A stretch of 64,000 nt of DNA from Saturnia japonica (Eukaryota; Arthropoda; Insecta; Lepidoptera; Saturniidae): NCBI GenBank assembly GCA_033032175.1, contig CM065320.1:12791413-12855412 (forward strand), given 5' to 3'. The first letter of the stretch is position 1; every line of letters begins with the position of its first letter. The notes under the pieces are model-generated. The model saw only the letters and a list, made by a program, of their open reading frames with translations. It was not told the origin of the DNA and searched no databases. Below, one piece after another: positions 42,456-54,224 of this stretch. A program made the translations under genes and the position numbers.

Positions 42456-44308
42456 TAGGGTGGCGGGAGTTGACGGTTAAACCGCCTCCTCCGGCCACCC
42501 CCTCGTCTTTGGCAGAGAGGGCCGCTCAGGGGATCCCCCTCGCGAACCCTCTCCGCAGCCTCCTTCTGCAAGATGACCTCCTCGCAGAAGGAGGCCATCT
42601 CCGTCCATGTGGTCTCGCTGCCGACCATGGCTTTAACCACGCTCGGCAGCGAGAGATCTCCTCCAACAGCTACGGCCAGAGTGCGGCGCTGCTCCACCCA
42701 CGCAGCACACTCAGACAGAGCGTGCTGCGCCGTGTCTTCTGCAGCCCCGCACTCGTGGCACGTAGTGTTCGGCTCCCTCCGTGCTATCTTGTGCAGGTAC
42801 CACCCGAAACAACCATGTCCGGATAGTACCTGCACAAGCCTAAAGCTCAGGGAGCCACGCTCCCTGGCACACCACTCCCGGAGGACCGGACGGACGGCGT
42901 CTATAGTATAACGCCCATAGCGCGCGTCTGCCAGGTCCTCCTCCCACCTCTTGAATACCACTTCCCGGGCCTCCCGCCGGACCCGCTCCACCTCAGTGGG
43001 AGCCGGAGGCTCCCCTAACCCTCTTCTCGCCGCCGTGAATTCATACACGGCGGCGAGCACCTTCGCCTCCAGCTCCCACGGCGGGGAGCCGGCAAGAACC
43101 ATGGCCGCCCCCGCGGACACCGACCGGTACCCGCGGATGACCCTTAGCGCCACGACACGCTGCGTAGCACGCAACACGCATCTGTTCGTGGCGCCAAGGG
43201 TATCCGACCAGATCGGTGCCCCGTAGACGGCCATGCTCCTCACCACTCCGGCAAACAAGCGGCGACAGCTCGCGCCCGGCCCCCCCGAGTTCGGAAGAAG
43301 CCGGCCGAGAGCCGCCGCCGCTCCCACTATCCGCGGTTCGAGTCCCTTAAAGTGGGACTCGAACCGCCAACGCCCGTCCAGGATGAGGCCCAGATATTTC
43401 ATCTGGGCCCCAACCCGGACCCTCACTCCCTCCACATTTATGTGGGCCCCAGGAGGCGGCCCACACCGAGGCCCATGAAAGAGTATGGCCTCGGTCTTCT
43501 CGGCCGCCACCCTGAGGCCCAACGCCTTTATGCGCCCGATCACGAGGGCAGTGGCCTCTGTGGCCAGGCGCGCCACCTCTTCAAAAGTCCCCCCCTGGGC
43601 CACGACTAGGGTGTCGTCCGCGTAGCATAGCACGCGGATCCCCGAAGGGAGCGCTACGCGGAGCACCCAGTCGTAGCCCATGTTCCACAGGAGCGGCCCC
43701 AACACCGACCCCTGTGGAACACCGCACCCCACGTGCCGCCGAACCACATTGCCCCTCCCGTCCACGGAGGCGACCTCCCTGCCCTGGAGATAGTCCCCCA
43801 ACAGCCGCCGCAGGTACGAGGGCACTCCGAAAAACCGGAGCGCCTCCCGTATAACACCGTGCGGCAGACTGTTGAAGGCGTTGGCGATGTCAATCGACAC
43901 CGCCAACAGCCTACCTCCCCCCTCGGCCGCCTCCGCGGACCACTCCTTCAGGGTGGAGAGGGCGTCCAGCGTTGAACGCCCTCTCCGGAAACCAAACTGC
44001 CGGTCCGAAAGTACCGGCCCAACTTCCGCCATGTGCCGGACGACACGAGATGCCAGAATGCACTCCAGCATCTTCCCCGTGTCGTCCAGCAGCACAAGGG
44101 GCCGGTACGAGGACGGGCAGTCCGGGGGGCGACCCTCCTTCCCCAGAAGGCAGAGCCGCCCCATCTTCCAGAGCTTCGGGAACCGTCCAACCGACAAACA
44201 TCGGTTGAACAGCTCCCGAAGCTCTACCCCCATGTGTTTCAGCGCCACACCTAACACCCGGCCCGGTACTGTATTTATCCTCGCGCAACGCTTAGCTACC
44301 TCGCACAT
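42455..44308 (-). CDS. R1-clade LINE reverse transcriptase ORF, 5'-truncated but open
   Basis: 617 codons without a stop from the first in-frame ATG at 44308. Because the copy is truncated, that ATG is unlikely to be the true start. RT motifs in order: SSYRPLVLLDDTGKMLE, FGFRRGRSTLDAL, SIDIANAFNSLPH, GVPQGSVLGPLLWN, the catalytic YADD in CYADDTLVVAQ, and KYLGLILDGRW. The C-terminus carries a zinc-knuckle-like CHECGAAEDTAQHALSEC (Cys-Cys-His-Cys), characteristic of the R1/TRAS-like group. An intact element would use it to copy its RNA at a nicked target. The lack of decay suggests recent arrival. No endonuclease domain remains. Confidence 0.85.
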   Translation of the reverse strand: MCEVAKRCARINTVPGRVLGVALKHMGVELRELFNRCLSVGRFPKLWKMGRLCLLGKEGRPPDCPSSYRPLVLLDDTGKMLECILASRVVRHMAEVGPVLSDRQFGFRRGRSTLDALSTLKEWSAEAAEGGGRLLAVSIDIANAFNSLPHGVIREALRFFGVPSYLRRLLGDYLQGREVASVDGRGNVVRRHVGCGVPQGSVLGPLLWNMGYDWVLRVALPSGIRVLCYADDTLVVAQGGTFEEVARLATEATALVIGRIKALGLRVAAEKTEAILFHGPRCGPPPGAHINVEGVRVRVGAQMKYLGLILDGRWRFESHFKGLEPRIVGAAAALGRLLPNSGGPGASCRRLFAGVVRSMAVYGAPIWSDTLGATNRCVLRATQRVVALRVIRGYRSVSAGAAMVLAGSPPWELEAKVLAAVYEFTAARRGLGEPPAPTEVERVRREAREVVFKRWEEDLADARYGRYTIDAVRPVLREWCARERGSLSFRLVQVLSGHGCFGWYLHKIARREPNTTCHECGAAEDTAQHALSECAAWVEQRRTLAVAVGGDLSLPSVVKAMVGSETTWTEMASFCEEVILQKEAAERVREGDPLSGPLCQRRGGGRRRRFNRQLPPP

Positions 44309-44805
44309 CTCTGGTTCATACGCAACCTGAACATATCACAATAAATTTATTATAATATATTCGCTAAATAGTCAAACACCTGAACATCGACACATATGAC
44401 GTCGCTCAAATTTAAATATTCTATTGAAATAAAAAAAAACTAAAGGTGTATTTATATTTTCAAATATTTTTTTTTGGTTGGGTCTCAATCTGTCATGTAT
44501 TACTTTTTGTTTTTTTTGACCCTATGTTGTGTTACACAGGTGACATTATTATGCGCACTAAAGCTTGGTTATTGTGCACAAGTGAATTGGTTGGAAATAA
44601 TAAAATAGAACATGAAAACTCATGAACATGAACATGCCACAAAAACTCCCTAGAAAGTTCTAACAAAGTAGCCACCATCTTGTTAGAATACTGAAATCAT
44701 TATTGTAGCCCCATAGAACGTGACGGTTCTATATTTGCTCGATAATGGCAGTAATTGTATTCAATAAAGGTAATGCTTTTTGTTAAGCTCATATTATGAT
44801 TATTT

Positions 44806-45070
44806 AGCCACGTTAGCCTAGTGGTCGTTAGCGCGACTGCTATGAGCGAGGTCTGGGTTCGAATCCCAGGTCGAGCAAAGTGTTATTGGGTTTTTTCTAT
44901 GAAATTCCCAGTAGCAGCTCGGAGTTTGGTTTCGTGCCCGATTAACGGCAATAGGCTCGCCCCCTATTACATGGGACCTAAAAACATACTCGGCGAATCG
45001 TGGGTGTACAATTAGTACACCTCTGCCTAACCCTTCGGGGAATACAGGCGTGATGGTATGTTATGTTATG
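44806..45070 (+). mobile_element. tRNA-headed SINE-1, copy 2
   Basis: Head CCACGTTAGCCTAGTGGTCG with B-box GGGTTCGAATCCCAGG, then the same body as copy 1 and a tail ATGTTATGTTATG. It is less diverged from the tRNA consensus in the B-box. Confidence 0.8.
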
Positions 45071-45372
45071 AAACAAAATGAACAAAATTCCCCACAATGC
45101 ATTTTAAGATTTTTGTCAATCTATTTGTCTCTCTGTTTGTTTGTCCAGACTAATCTCCGAAACGGCTAAACCAATTTTCCGGGGAATTTTATTGACAGGT
45201 GGTAAATAGATATAAGTACAAATACATCAATAAAATTGAATTGTTTCTTTTATTTCGAAACAAAGGGTTTTTGTATTTCTATTTACGTTACTAAATCCCA
45301 AATACGCTTTTTATAATTCTTGGCTGTCTTGCTGTTCGTTTTTTATTACGGCTAAACTCCAGAACAGTTGAA
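45071..45372 (+). repeat. Dispersed repeat, target of LINE copy E
   Basis: Contains CTGTTTGTTTGTCCAGACTA, ATCTCCGAAACGGCTAAACC and, next to the insertion, GGCTAAACTCCAGAACAGTT. The text continues after the LINE at 45731 (TGAGATTTTCATTAGAAGAC). The wording is typical of a frequent lepidopteran repeat. Confidence 0.5.
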
Positions 45373-45382
45373 CCGAATGCGA

Positions 45383-45720
45383 AACCATTCCGATTATTAA
45401 ATACTCATACGCATGGTCCACTCCTTCCTCCCAGGAGGAGGGGAACGTGCATATGAGTATATGTTAGTTAGTTCGAATTCTCGTAGGATTAGGGAATTAG
45501 TTAGATCGCGACCTTTTCGTATTCGCGACGACCGCCCGAGCGGAGGTTCGGCCACTCTGGCACCCTCGTGCGGGTCGTCACAAACTTTCGCGGCTGAGTG
45601 CCCTAAGCGTTTGCCCCCAAGTCCGGTGAAGCTGTAAAAGCCGCAGCGGTTCTGTTTTTAGATAGGGCCCCTAAGGCTAACAGTGTAGTCAGTTCAAAAA
45701 AAAAGAAAAAAAAAAAAAAA
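45383..45720 (+). mobile_element. Jockey-like LINE copy E: 3' end with perfect target duplication
   Basis: A 5'-truncated copy equal to the last part of copy C: AACCATTCCGATTATTAAA, CTTCCTCCCAGGAGGAGG, TAGGGCCCCTAAGGCTAACA, then an A-rich tail. Flanked by CCGAATGCGA at 45373-45382 and 45721-45730. This 10-bp duplication proves where the family's ends lie and shows that GCGGCATTGG is not part of the element. Confidence 0.85.
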
Positions 45721-45734
45721 CCGAATGCGATGAG

Positions 45735-48300
45735 ATTTTCATTAGAAGACAGATTACATTTTAGAAAGTAAACATTACTTATTTCAGCGATTCGACGAAT
45801 AATGTCACACGATGTTTGAATACAGGCACGTATCCAAAGAGCGGTTCATAGGAGTCACCCACCTGAACACTATATATATTTTATAATCTCTTCGATGTTG
45901 AATATTCGAGAAACTTCAATCTATAACTCATACATAAATATTAGATCTGCGCCTGTTTGGTCATAGTATAAAAGAACCAATAATTCTGTTGACTACGCGT
46001 ACAGAGTCGCAGGCAGAGCTAGTCAACAACAAAATAATTAATTATTTACTCTTCAGAACCGTGAACGTAGCACAAATTCATTTTCAAATTGAAACAATGT
46101 ACGAACAATTATAATTTAATCGAGAGAGTTATAAATTGTTGTGAATTGATTTAGACCGAAATTTCCCCTTGTTGTGGTAGGTACATTAATCAAGAGCTTC
46201 CCATTCACTATTTGAACTCGCGCGACAATTCTTCACAATATGATTACGTTTCAATTATTAAACCGGGCTTTTTAAACGGTTTTATTTAACTTACTTTGTT
46301 AGTATGGGTCAAATCTAGCAAGTGGATTTTAAAACAGTTATCCCCAACCTATTGAGCTGAAATTTCACATACATGTTTGTTTAGATGACAATGTATGGTT
46401 AGCTAAGTGATGTCATTCTAAATCTAATACGGTGGATTCCCAAAGATGGCGGACCAGTTATTTTTTATTCACTCCCATGATGTGGGTAACAAATAAAAGG
46501 GTTTGGTGAGGAGAATACGAAAAAACTATAATTAAATAACCTTTTAAAAACAAACTTTTATTTAATATTTCATTAATTTTAAAAGCTTATAATGCAAATT
46601 AAAAGGGATAGATGGGAATTTAAATATATTTCTTGCACGTTGCAAGTTTTAAGATTATAGGAATATTGAATAAAAGCCTATTTTAAAAAAGTTTACTTGA
46701 AATATATTTTTTTAAATATTATTATAGAGAGTGTAGCGTTATCAGTAACATAACTACTAGACACATAGCTCCGTACTGCTAATATGATATACAAAGAAAC
46801 AATTCTTTTTTTATTCCTAAATTTTTGAGACTTTTTATTATGCATGTTATGTCCCACGTAGAGGACTCGGGATTAGCATATAAGTGGAGTGGAAGATCTC
46901 TCAACTGAAACTTTGATGGAGAGAGTGGTATTGAACACAAAACTGGCCTGCACTTTAGTAGAGCTAACAATTTTACAATAATAATAATAAAATCACCACT
47001 GACGGCTGACAAAAGAAGCTCCACGATTCACCGGTATCAGTCAAGGGAAAGATGAGAAAGGTTCAGGTCATGTTAACAGGCTTCTCACAGTCGTCGCGTG
47101 GTGAGATTACACGTTTACACTTACAATTACAAGAGGTTTTCTTCAAGTTATCAAGCGGAGATACGCGTAACTCAAACCAGCATCGCGGCACATTGACCTT
47201 CACGACAATCACGATTGGCCGTATTATAGGGAGAATATATCTCGTCCCATAGCTCAACAAACGCGTGTCCATTCAACAGACAATAATTAACAAAACAATG
47301 TACAATTTATATCGCAATCTAATAAAAAAACATAACTTCTCAAAATAAATAAGCGGCGCATGTGTCTCGCGTGAAGCAACAACGGAAGGTGACAGCTAAC
47401 AGCTGACCGCGCTAAGTTGCCTAGATGTAAAAAAACTAAAGACAACTTGTGTTACGACCGTGGTTCCGAAGAATGCGGTTCACATTAAATATTTTTAATG
47501 TTACAGTAATTGATATCAGCAGACTACTGTCACTTTCGTAATAAGAAAGGTAAACATAAATATACTATGGCAGAAACGCAGTAATAAACAGGAAACAATC
47601 AATACGACCCCAACAAAAACACTTAAGAAAAATAAGAATTGTCTTCATTTGATTTCCAGACGTCATACTTAAATATATATTATGTAGCATATGTCACTAC
47701 CACAATTAAGACGAATGTAACGACACCTTGTATGCTAAAAACCTTTAAACCGTTCAATAACTTAATCAGAACTAGAGCGCGGCTGAAGAAATAGACATAT
47801 ATATTATATATAACAGTCGGGTATAAATAATAATTTTTGTACAACTTTTGTCATTAACAATAACCATGCTTAATTACTAAAAAAAGGATTGAATATCAAA
47901 GTACATAGTCTGGTGAGACAGTAAGTAGGATATTAAAGGTACATAGATATAAGATATTCAGTCACTCAGTAGATTAGACGGAAGTCGATCGAAGCGGGTA
48001 TTCATTATGGGTCTATCTGTGGAACGTCAATTAGTCAGCAAAGCCCCTTACCCTGATTAATGAAACTTCCAACCTGATCGAACTACGTCAGTATCTATCA
48101 TTGTAATACGAAAAGTTACGTTATGTAACGAGGTGGTATATACTAAGAAGTGCACGTGATTATAGAAATGTTATTTGCGTAACAAGTAATGGGTATAATA
48201 ATGATAATAATTAAAGCCTTTTATCATTATTTAGTATCTTTATTGTAAACTAATAACATTTACCATTGAAACTAATAAGACAAATTTAACAAAAAAGAAA
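45735..48300. other. No gene recognised; repeat traces
   Basis: 46310-46510 (AACCTATTGAGCTGAAATTT, CAAAGATGGCGGACCA, CCCATGATGTGGGTAACAAA) is a dispersed repeat. 47650-47740 resembles 61080-61150 (AGACGTC..., CACCTTGTATGCTAAAA). A G+C-rich patch at 47340-47420 could be regulatory but shows nothing specific. Confidence 0.35.
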
Positions 48301-48329
48301 ACTAACTTCACTGAATTTGAGGAGTTTTC

Positions 48330-48475
48330 TGATGTATCTCCAAAGTTGAAAGACCAACGCCAATTAAATTAAAACAAAACCACCCTTGAAGTATCCCTTT
48401 TCCAACGAAAAAAGAATCATCGAAATCGGTTCATCAACAAAGAAGTAATAGCTAAATATCCATAAAAAACAAATA
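48330..48475 (+). repeat. Dispersed repeat R-A, copy 3
   Basis: GACCAACGCCAATTAAATTA, ATCGAAATCGGTTCATCAAC, AAAGAAGTAATAGCTAAATA. Confidence 0.6.
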
Positions 48476-48657
48476 TAAATTCTAATTGGGAGCCTCCTCC
48501 TTTTTTGAACTACTGAGCATTTTACGGGATTAAGATTTAATTTATTTATCTTACAATAATCCTCAAGACGACTAAGATCATGTGTAGATATGGTTGCATA
48601 AATTTTCATATAATCAGTGAAACACAATAGTTTAGCAAAATTGAGGCACGTACCCAA
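48476..48657 (-). pseudogene. LINE reverse transcriptase relic
   Basis: The minus strand reads LCFTDYMKIYATI and then SRLEDYCKINKLNLNPVKCS, an RT region around the catalytic site of a Jockey/CR1-like LINE. The expected F/Y-A-D-D has decayed to F-T-D-Y. It adjoins repeat R-A copy 3, suggesting that R-A is the 3' part of the same LINE. Confidence 0.65.
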
Positions 48658-48699
48658 CCTATATTATTTACATAAATTACTAGATAGTATATACTATTT

Positions 48700-49480
48700 T
48701 AACATTAATTACATAAATTATTTTGATTTCAGAAAAATAAATTTACTTACATAACTATAATGTGTATATTTTAGTAAACATATATTACGGTCTTTACCTA
48801 TGAAATTGACGTTTTGTATGAAAAAATTTAAACGAATTTTTTTTATGTATTTTTTATTTGTATTAATCGAAGTTGCGTGCCGCTTGTGCCGCGTTGCTGC
48901 CACGACGGTACGGTACTCATATTCCATAATTACTCGAATTTTTAACGTATCCATGACGACAAAAAAGATTTAAATGCGATGAAAATATAACACTAATCAA
49001 TAAACAAATGACTACGTTTAGAAAAAGAATTCCATGTTTCTAAAATAAAATTAATTTGTAATTAGAATTCTTAGCCAAACAAAAATTATTTTGATTTGAA
49101 ATGTCCAGTACTGCAGAACGGCAATTTCATAGGTAAAGACCTATTATTTAAAGCAATAAAATAAAATTATACACTAACGACAATACTTGCTTTTAAACAA
49201 TAAAGTTGTGAACGTATAAATAACTCTATTATAATTTTTATTTAAATCGATTTTTGAAAATTTTAATTTTACTTAATACCCTACTACAAACTTAAAAATG
49301 CCTAATATGCGATCTAGATTTCTTATTTTTAATTAACACGACGTATTAAATAAATACTTCAAATCTTTACGTTATCGTGTATTGTTTTATATTTTAAACA
49401 ATAAATGTCGTAAAAAAGTTAAAATATTCCGTTACTTGGTTTCAATGTAAAGAAACTAATAAATTCAATTGGAAATGTTG
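48700..49480. other. No gene recognised
   Basis: Very AT-rich, no supportable feature. Confidence 0.3.
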
Positions 49481-49489
49481 GGGAATCAA

Positions 49490-49605
49490 TTATCGAGAAG
49501 GAAACCGTCTCCCGAGTTGGTATCGGCTAGCGAGTAGCCGACAGCGGACCCCCGCGGCCCCGCACCGACCCCGGAGCCCCCCTACCAACCCCCTTACAAC
49601 ATGGA
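49490..49605. other. Isolated G+C-rich patch
   Basis: About 115 bp with GGCTAGCGAGTAGCC (hairpin-like) and C-rich runs (GGACCCCCGCGGCCCCGCAC), sharply different from both flanks. It is possibly a LINE fragment like the R1-clade or Jockey-like elements here; I cannot place it. Confidence 0.3.
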
Positions 49606-49849
49606 AATGCACTTCATTCACTTTTGTATGCCCTCGCTTCACCTTTCAACGATTACAACAGATACCTATGAAGTAAATCAAATTGATTTTGTAGGAAACT
49701 GAAGTAAATTGTATTACGTATATATTTTACTGAGGCTGCGAATACAGGCAAAGGGGTAGTAAGGTATCTGTACCCGAACGAATCGAAACCTCGAATCACA
49801 TGGCGATAAGCCTGTAACAGTGACGTTCCTTTAGTTTATCGCGTTTCGG

Positions 49850-50000
49850 GAATAGTCAGAGCTGGAGAGCTGCCGAGAAGCTTGCAAGCCAGTATGAAAG
49901 GGGTGACTGGCAATATTGCTGATTCCTCGGTAGTCACCGTTGTTTTTGGATTTTATTCTACTTATTATCAGGCACATCGTGGTCAAGTTGCTGTGCTACT
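49850..50000. repeat. Dispersed repeat, relative of defensin-2 intron insert
   Basis: CGCGTTTCGGGAATAGTCAG, GAAGCTTGCAAGCC and GGTAGTCACCGTTGTTTTTG match 8940-9070 and 7260-7300. Confidence 0.45.
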
Positions 50001-51180
50001 AAAAAAAGATAAATGTCGCTTCGTAGAATAGAAACGTCTTCTTCGTCTTTAATTTAAATGCTCAGCTTTTCTCGGTGGAACAGTTAATACTGCGCCATAT
50101 CGTCTGTCTTTCTTTTGACCTCTTGATATGAGACGACTTCCACTTGATCCTTCATTTGTTGGAAAAAGCTATGCTCAAAATATAGCTAATACTACCTAAT
50201 ACTAAAACGAACCACTATGACAGATTATTTACCTTTATGTGCAGTGATTGTACATGAGACTATCCCGTAAGCGACGATGGTTCAAAGGTAAATTCCCTCG
50301 CACGACTCGTCAAGGGATATGTCTTAAGATTTCAGTGAATGTGTTGTTGCTAGGAATTGGATTGGTTTCCAAGTGCGACTCCCGTAATCGTTTGGTAAGC
50401 TACCACTCTCAGGGCGAAAATATGTCGTCAAACACATGTAGGTGTGTTGCGGCAGCTATAACTTAAGAGCAAGTCCTCGCATAAAGCCTAATGTGCTACT
50501 ATTTTGGTCCACATTATCACTTAAAATCAGGCGAGGTTGAGGCCAAACGATAAACCTATAAAGAATATTTTTTTAAATTATAATAATAATAACACTACAG
50601 CCCGAAGAGGTGGACGAATGATATCTGATTTTAGCTAACAAATCTTTGTTATCGACCATATATATGAGAAAAAGGCAGAATATGGAGCTTGTCAGAACAC
50701 GAAAGTGTCTCATATTAACTATTCAATTCTGTAAATTTTGAAAGGAAATGTCATGCAATGCCACCACTCCTTGTAATTTAATATTACATAAAAAATATGC
50801 AGTCATGCGTGGCATTATACAATAAAAACTCTTCTCGAAAACAAAAAAGGAGGACAGAGTGTCGTTTCATATGTAACAAAGCATATATATTATTTTATTA
50901 TATTACTTAGTAGCAATTTGAAAGTGCTAGCTAGCTCAAGGAGTGAAAACTAATATAATAATAGAAAAGTGAAGCGTCATGAGACGCCTAGCAGTTGTTT
51001 TTTATTTCGAACTACACTGTTAGTCTTAAGGGTTCTGGAACCTTGAAGGCTTTTGACAGCTGCATCGGGTTCGGGCCCGGCAGATATGAAACATCTAAAA
51101 ATTCTATTTTATGTAAGGCAAATGAAAGTATATACGGTTTTTATATACAAACCATATAATAAATTATAATCTATTTGTTA
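50000..51180. other. No gene recognised
   Basis: AT-rich. 50380-50550 (CTACTATTTTGGTCCACATT then ATCACTTAAAATCAGGCGAG) resembles 57940-58000 and 59505-59560, a degraded repeat. Confidence 0.35.
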
Positions 51181-51189
51181 TGACCAATT

Positions 51190-51400
51190 TTGACGGGACC
51201 TTCACTGGCAAATAGCTGATGTTATAATAAGTAACTTAGGCTACTTTTATATTAGAAAATTAATTAGGGTTTCGCGCAAATTAATTAACGATCACATTTA
51301 TCTGTAAAAAAAAACCGACAGACGACCGCCGTGGGTGGAAGCGGGGTCACCATAATATAGACGGTAATCTGTAGGCCATGCGAGAGGAGTCGCGGGCAAG
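51190..51400 (+). repeat. Dispersed repeat with GAGTCGCGGGC end
   Basis: TTTTGACGGGACCTTCACTG, AATAGCTGATGTTATAATAA, AGTAACTTAGGCTACTTTTA and GAGAGGAGTCGCGGGCAAGT; same family as 27400-27905. Confidence 0.5.
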
Positions 51401-51419
51401 TTAGTAAAAAATACAATTT

Positions 51420-54220
51420 AGAAGATAATTTTCATATGTACAAAATAATACAAGCTAAAAGCAATCAAATCTAAGTAACTTAATTAGATTATAGGGAGTA
51501 GTGAGGTCACATGTCGCACTATCAAAGCTCATTTCGAACAGCCCTCCCGTAGAACAAACATTCGCGCTTGAAGTTTAGCCGGGAGACAACGGAGACTGTA
51601 TTATTTGGAACGTTAACCAACTTGCCAAATGTTTGGATTACTTGCGCAAACTGATTATCTAGTTACGTTATTTCATCCTCCATTACGTCCATTTCAGTTG
51701 TTGCTGTTTACTTTTATTGTATTAATTACTTTGTAAAACGTCTACAGGTATCATAACCTTAATTAAACTTTATATGTAACATATTTATTATCATATTATA
51801 TAGTATAATATTTGTCATAGGTGTTTTGCCCTGGCGACGTCATAATATTTGCGTTAAGCCGCGAGTTGACTGTATATTTAAAAATTAAAGTAAATTATTG
51901 AGTATTATTGGTGTATCGACAAAAAGCCCAAAACAATACGAATCTGTAATAAGTAATTGGTTATTTATTTAAATTAATATTTTATATCTGTGAGTCTCGT
52001 GGTTTGAAATGTTGATTATTATTATAAAATGTGACGTCAGTATTCAGGAAATATGAACGTTAGACTCTTGTATGAGTTGTCACACTTGTCACTGTTATCA
52101 TATAAAATTACATTTAAAATTAAAGATGACGTCACGAATGGTCCGAATTACGCTGTTTTGTGTTGTGTTTTTTATTTAAATTAAAAAATATTTTTATTAT
52201 TTTCAACAATTATAGTGTTTGAAATAATTTTCCAAAAGTTGTCAATTCCTGGATTCTTCATCAAAATTAATGAATCGAATATCATTTTATAGCATTTGTT
52301 CACCGCTATTTACGAAACACATAAAAATTGTTTAAAGTTATCTAATATACATATTTGTTAAATAAATTAATAAAAAATCTTTTTGAATAGCATGCCTATC
52401 TAATATAAATAAAATATATTCAAGTAACATCTAGGAGGTGTCATCTATTAAAAATCTATTTAACTAATATGACAACTATTAGTTACTTACATTGTTCGTT
52501 ACAATATTCGCACAGTAAACTAGTATAAATATATTTTCGAATAAAAAAAATAGTCGTCGTGTTAAACAAATTTTATGTATAAATATGCTTTATGGTTTTT
52601 TTTTTAATACTAGATGACAAATTTTTTTTTCATATTGGCACGGAAAATTGATTTTACTGTGCCTGATGGTGAGCGAAGTATAATTCAGAAATTGCCATTC
52701 GTTACTGTCATACCGCTTGTAGTTTCTGTGCCCGAAGATGGTAACATGCTAAATGCTGTTATGCCGCCTGCAAACCTGTCCCCGAAGATGGTAACATGCT
52801 AAGCTAAAGGAAGCTAGCTCTCAAGTGTGGATGCCTGTATATGTATATCAAAACTCTTTGGTACCTACCCGAAGAAAGATTATCAGCTTGAAGGCCAACC
52901 ACACGACACAATAAAATAGTTGAACAATAGACACAAACTATAAAGCTTCATAAAAATATTAACCTTTACTAATAAAAGTTTAGATTCAGTGTTCAATGCG
53001 AGCCCAAGTCGATCGACGCAGTGTAGAAACGCGCATTTCTGTTTATATGTAATGCCGTCATTCAAAAGATCGACTTTCTACTTCTAATAAATTCGTACAT
53101 ATTTTCATCGTTGAATAGGACATTCTATTACTTAGGGTTTATACTTTGCAAAAGTTTTAAACGAACTGCAGAGATATCCTTAATTTGTCGGTTGCCTTTG
53201 GAGCCATGGCACAACGCTTCAGCGATCGCGATACTTATTAGTTTGCAGTTCCCAGTTTTAATAACCCTCTTAGATACTGCATGTGAGAGCAACGTTGAAT
53301 TAATGGAGTAACTGTACAAATATTTATTTAATGTATATTACCAAATAATACCACTTCAAAAGTTATTTATGTTTCAGGAACTCTGCACGAATCAAGCACT
53401 TGGAAAATTGTCTTAATAATAATAAATAGGATTTCCACCGTAAGATAATATTTTTTATGATTCTGTTCCCAGAAAAGAAATCTAAGCCTATTCAGTCTGT
53501 CCTACATAATATAGACGGCTGTATTTTTTGGACTGTAATTGGTGGCCGGTTGAAATTTTCAAAGAATTAGCATTACTATCGGTCGCCCAATGGTTGAATT
53601 TCTACCACCGACTCTTCCTTACCGACTTTATCTGTTTTTCATTTGCAGTATGAACGTGAACGATGAATATTATATAATTTGCCGTCACTATTCATCAAAT
53701 AAAAAATTACATTGTCATCATAGTTGCTTAAGTTTAAAAAAATTCAGCTCAAACGGTTAAGTGGAAGTAGTTAAAAATTGGGTTGCAAGATTTGACCCAT
53801 ACATACAAGTTAAATATAAGCTTGTAATGAGAATTATTGACAAACCTTACTACGAATATTTCATACATCAATAGTTAGTTATACGTAACATATTTCTTCA
53901 TTTTATCGAAACAAACTTTCGTTTTAATAAACAGAAACCTGTATGTCTAGACAGTCTGCTATCTATGAAAATGTATAATCTCACCATTCTGTGTGGCGTC
54001 CAAGTTAGTAATCGTGTGTGTTTGGCACACGACACATACGAAGTGGGGACAGTTGCTACGTGATCAATTGACGACGACATCGCTGCCTTTTTGTCAAAGA
54101 AACAATAAAAGGGAATGTCTTCCAGTAGATCAGCGGATAACTAAGCTACTGCTAGTGTTCTGGAAATCGTGCAAACAAATTGGTATATCATCTCACTCGT
54201 AAAGTTAAAATATAGAAGGT
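51420..54220. other. No gene recognised; one short tandem repeat
   Basis: AT-rich. A 50-bp unit occurs twice at about 52708-52807 (CCCGAAGATGGTAACATGCT at 52731 and 52781). Otherwise nothing supported. Confidence 0.35.
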
Positions 54221-54224
54221 AATA

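Larger units (their letters stand above)
42250..44335 (-). mobile_element. 5'-truncated R1-clade LINE
   Basis: A G+C-rich block in AT-rich DNA. From 44335 downwards it holds the RT and C-terminal region of one ORF, then a structured 3' UTR (42250-42454) without a poly(A) tail. The endonuclease part is missing, so the copy was truncated during insertion. No target duplication is evident by eye. The 3' end abuts repeat R-A, not rDNA. Confidence 0.85.

Noticed and set aside
43233..44330. Several long plus-strand open frames opposite the R1-clade ORF
   Set aside because: They are products of the high G+C content on the non-coding strand. None shows protein motifs.
46779..47270. Two minus-strand open frames as a host gene
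   Set aside because: No domain, splice pair or conserved pattern was visible. The cysteine cluster in the second is short and unsupported.
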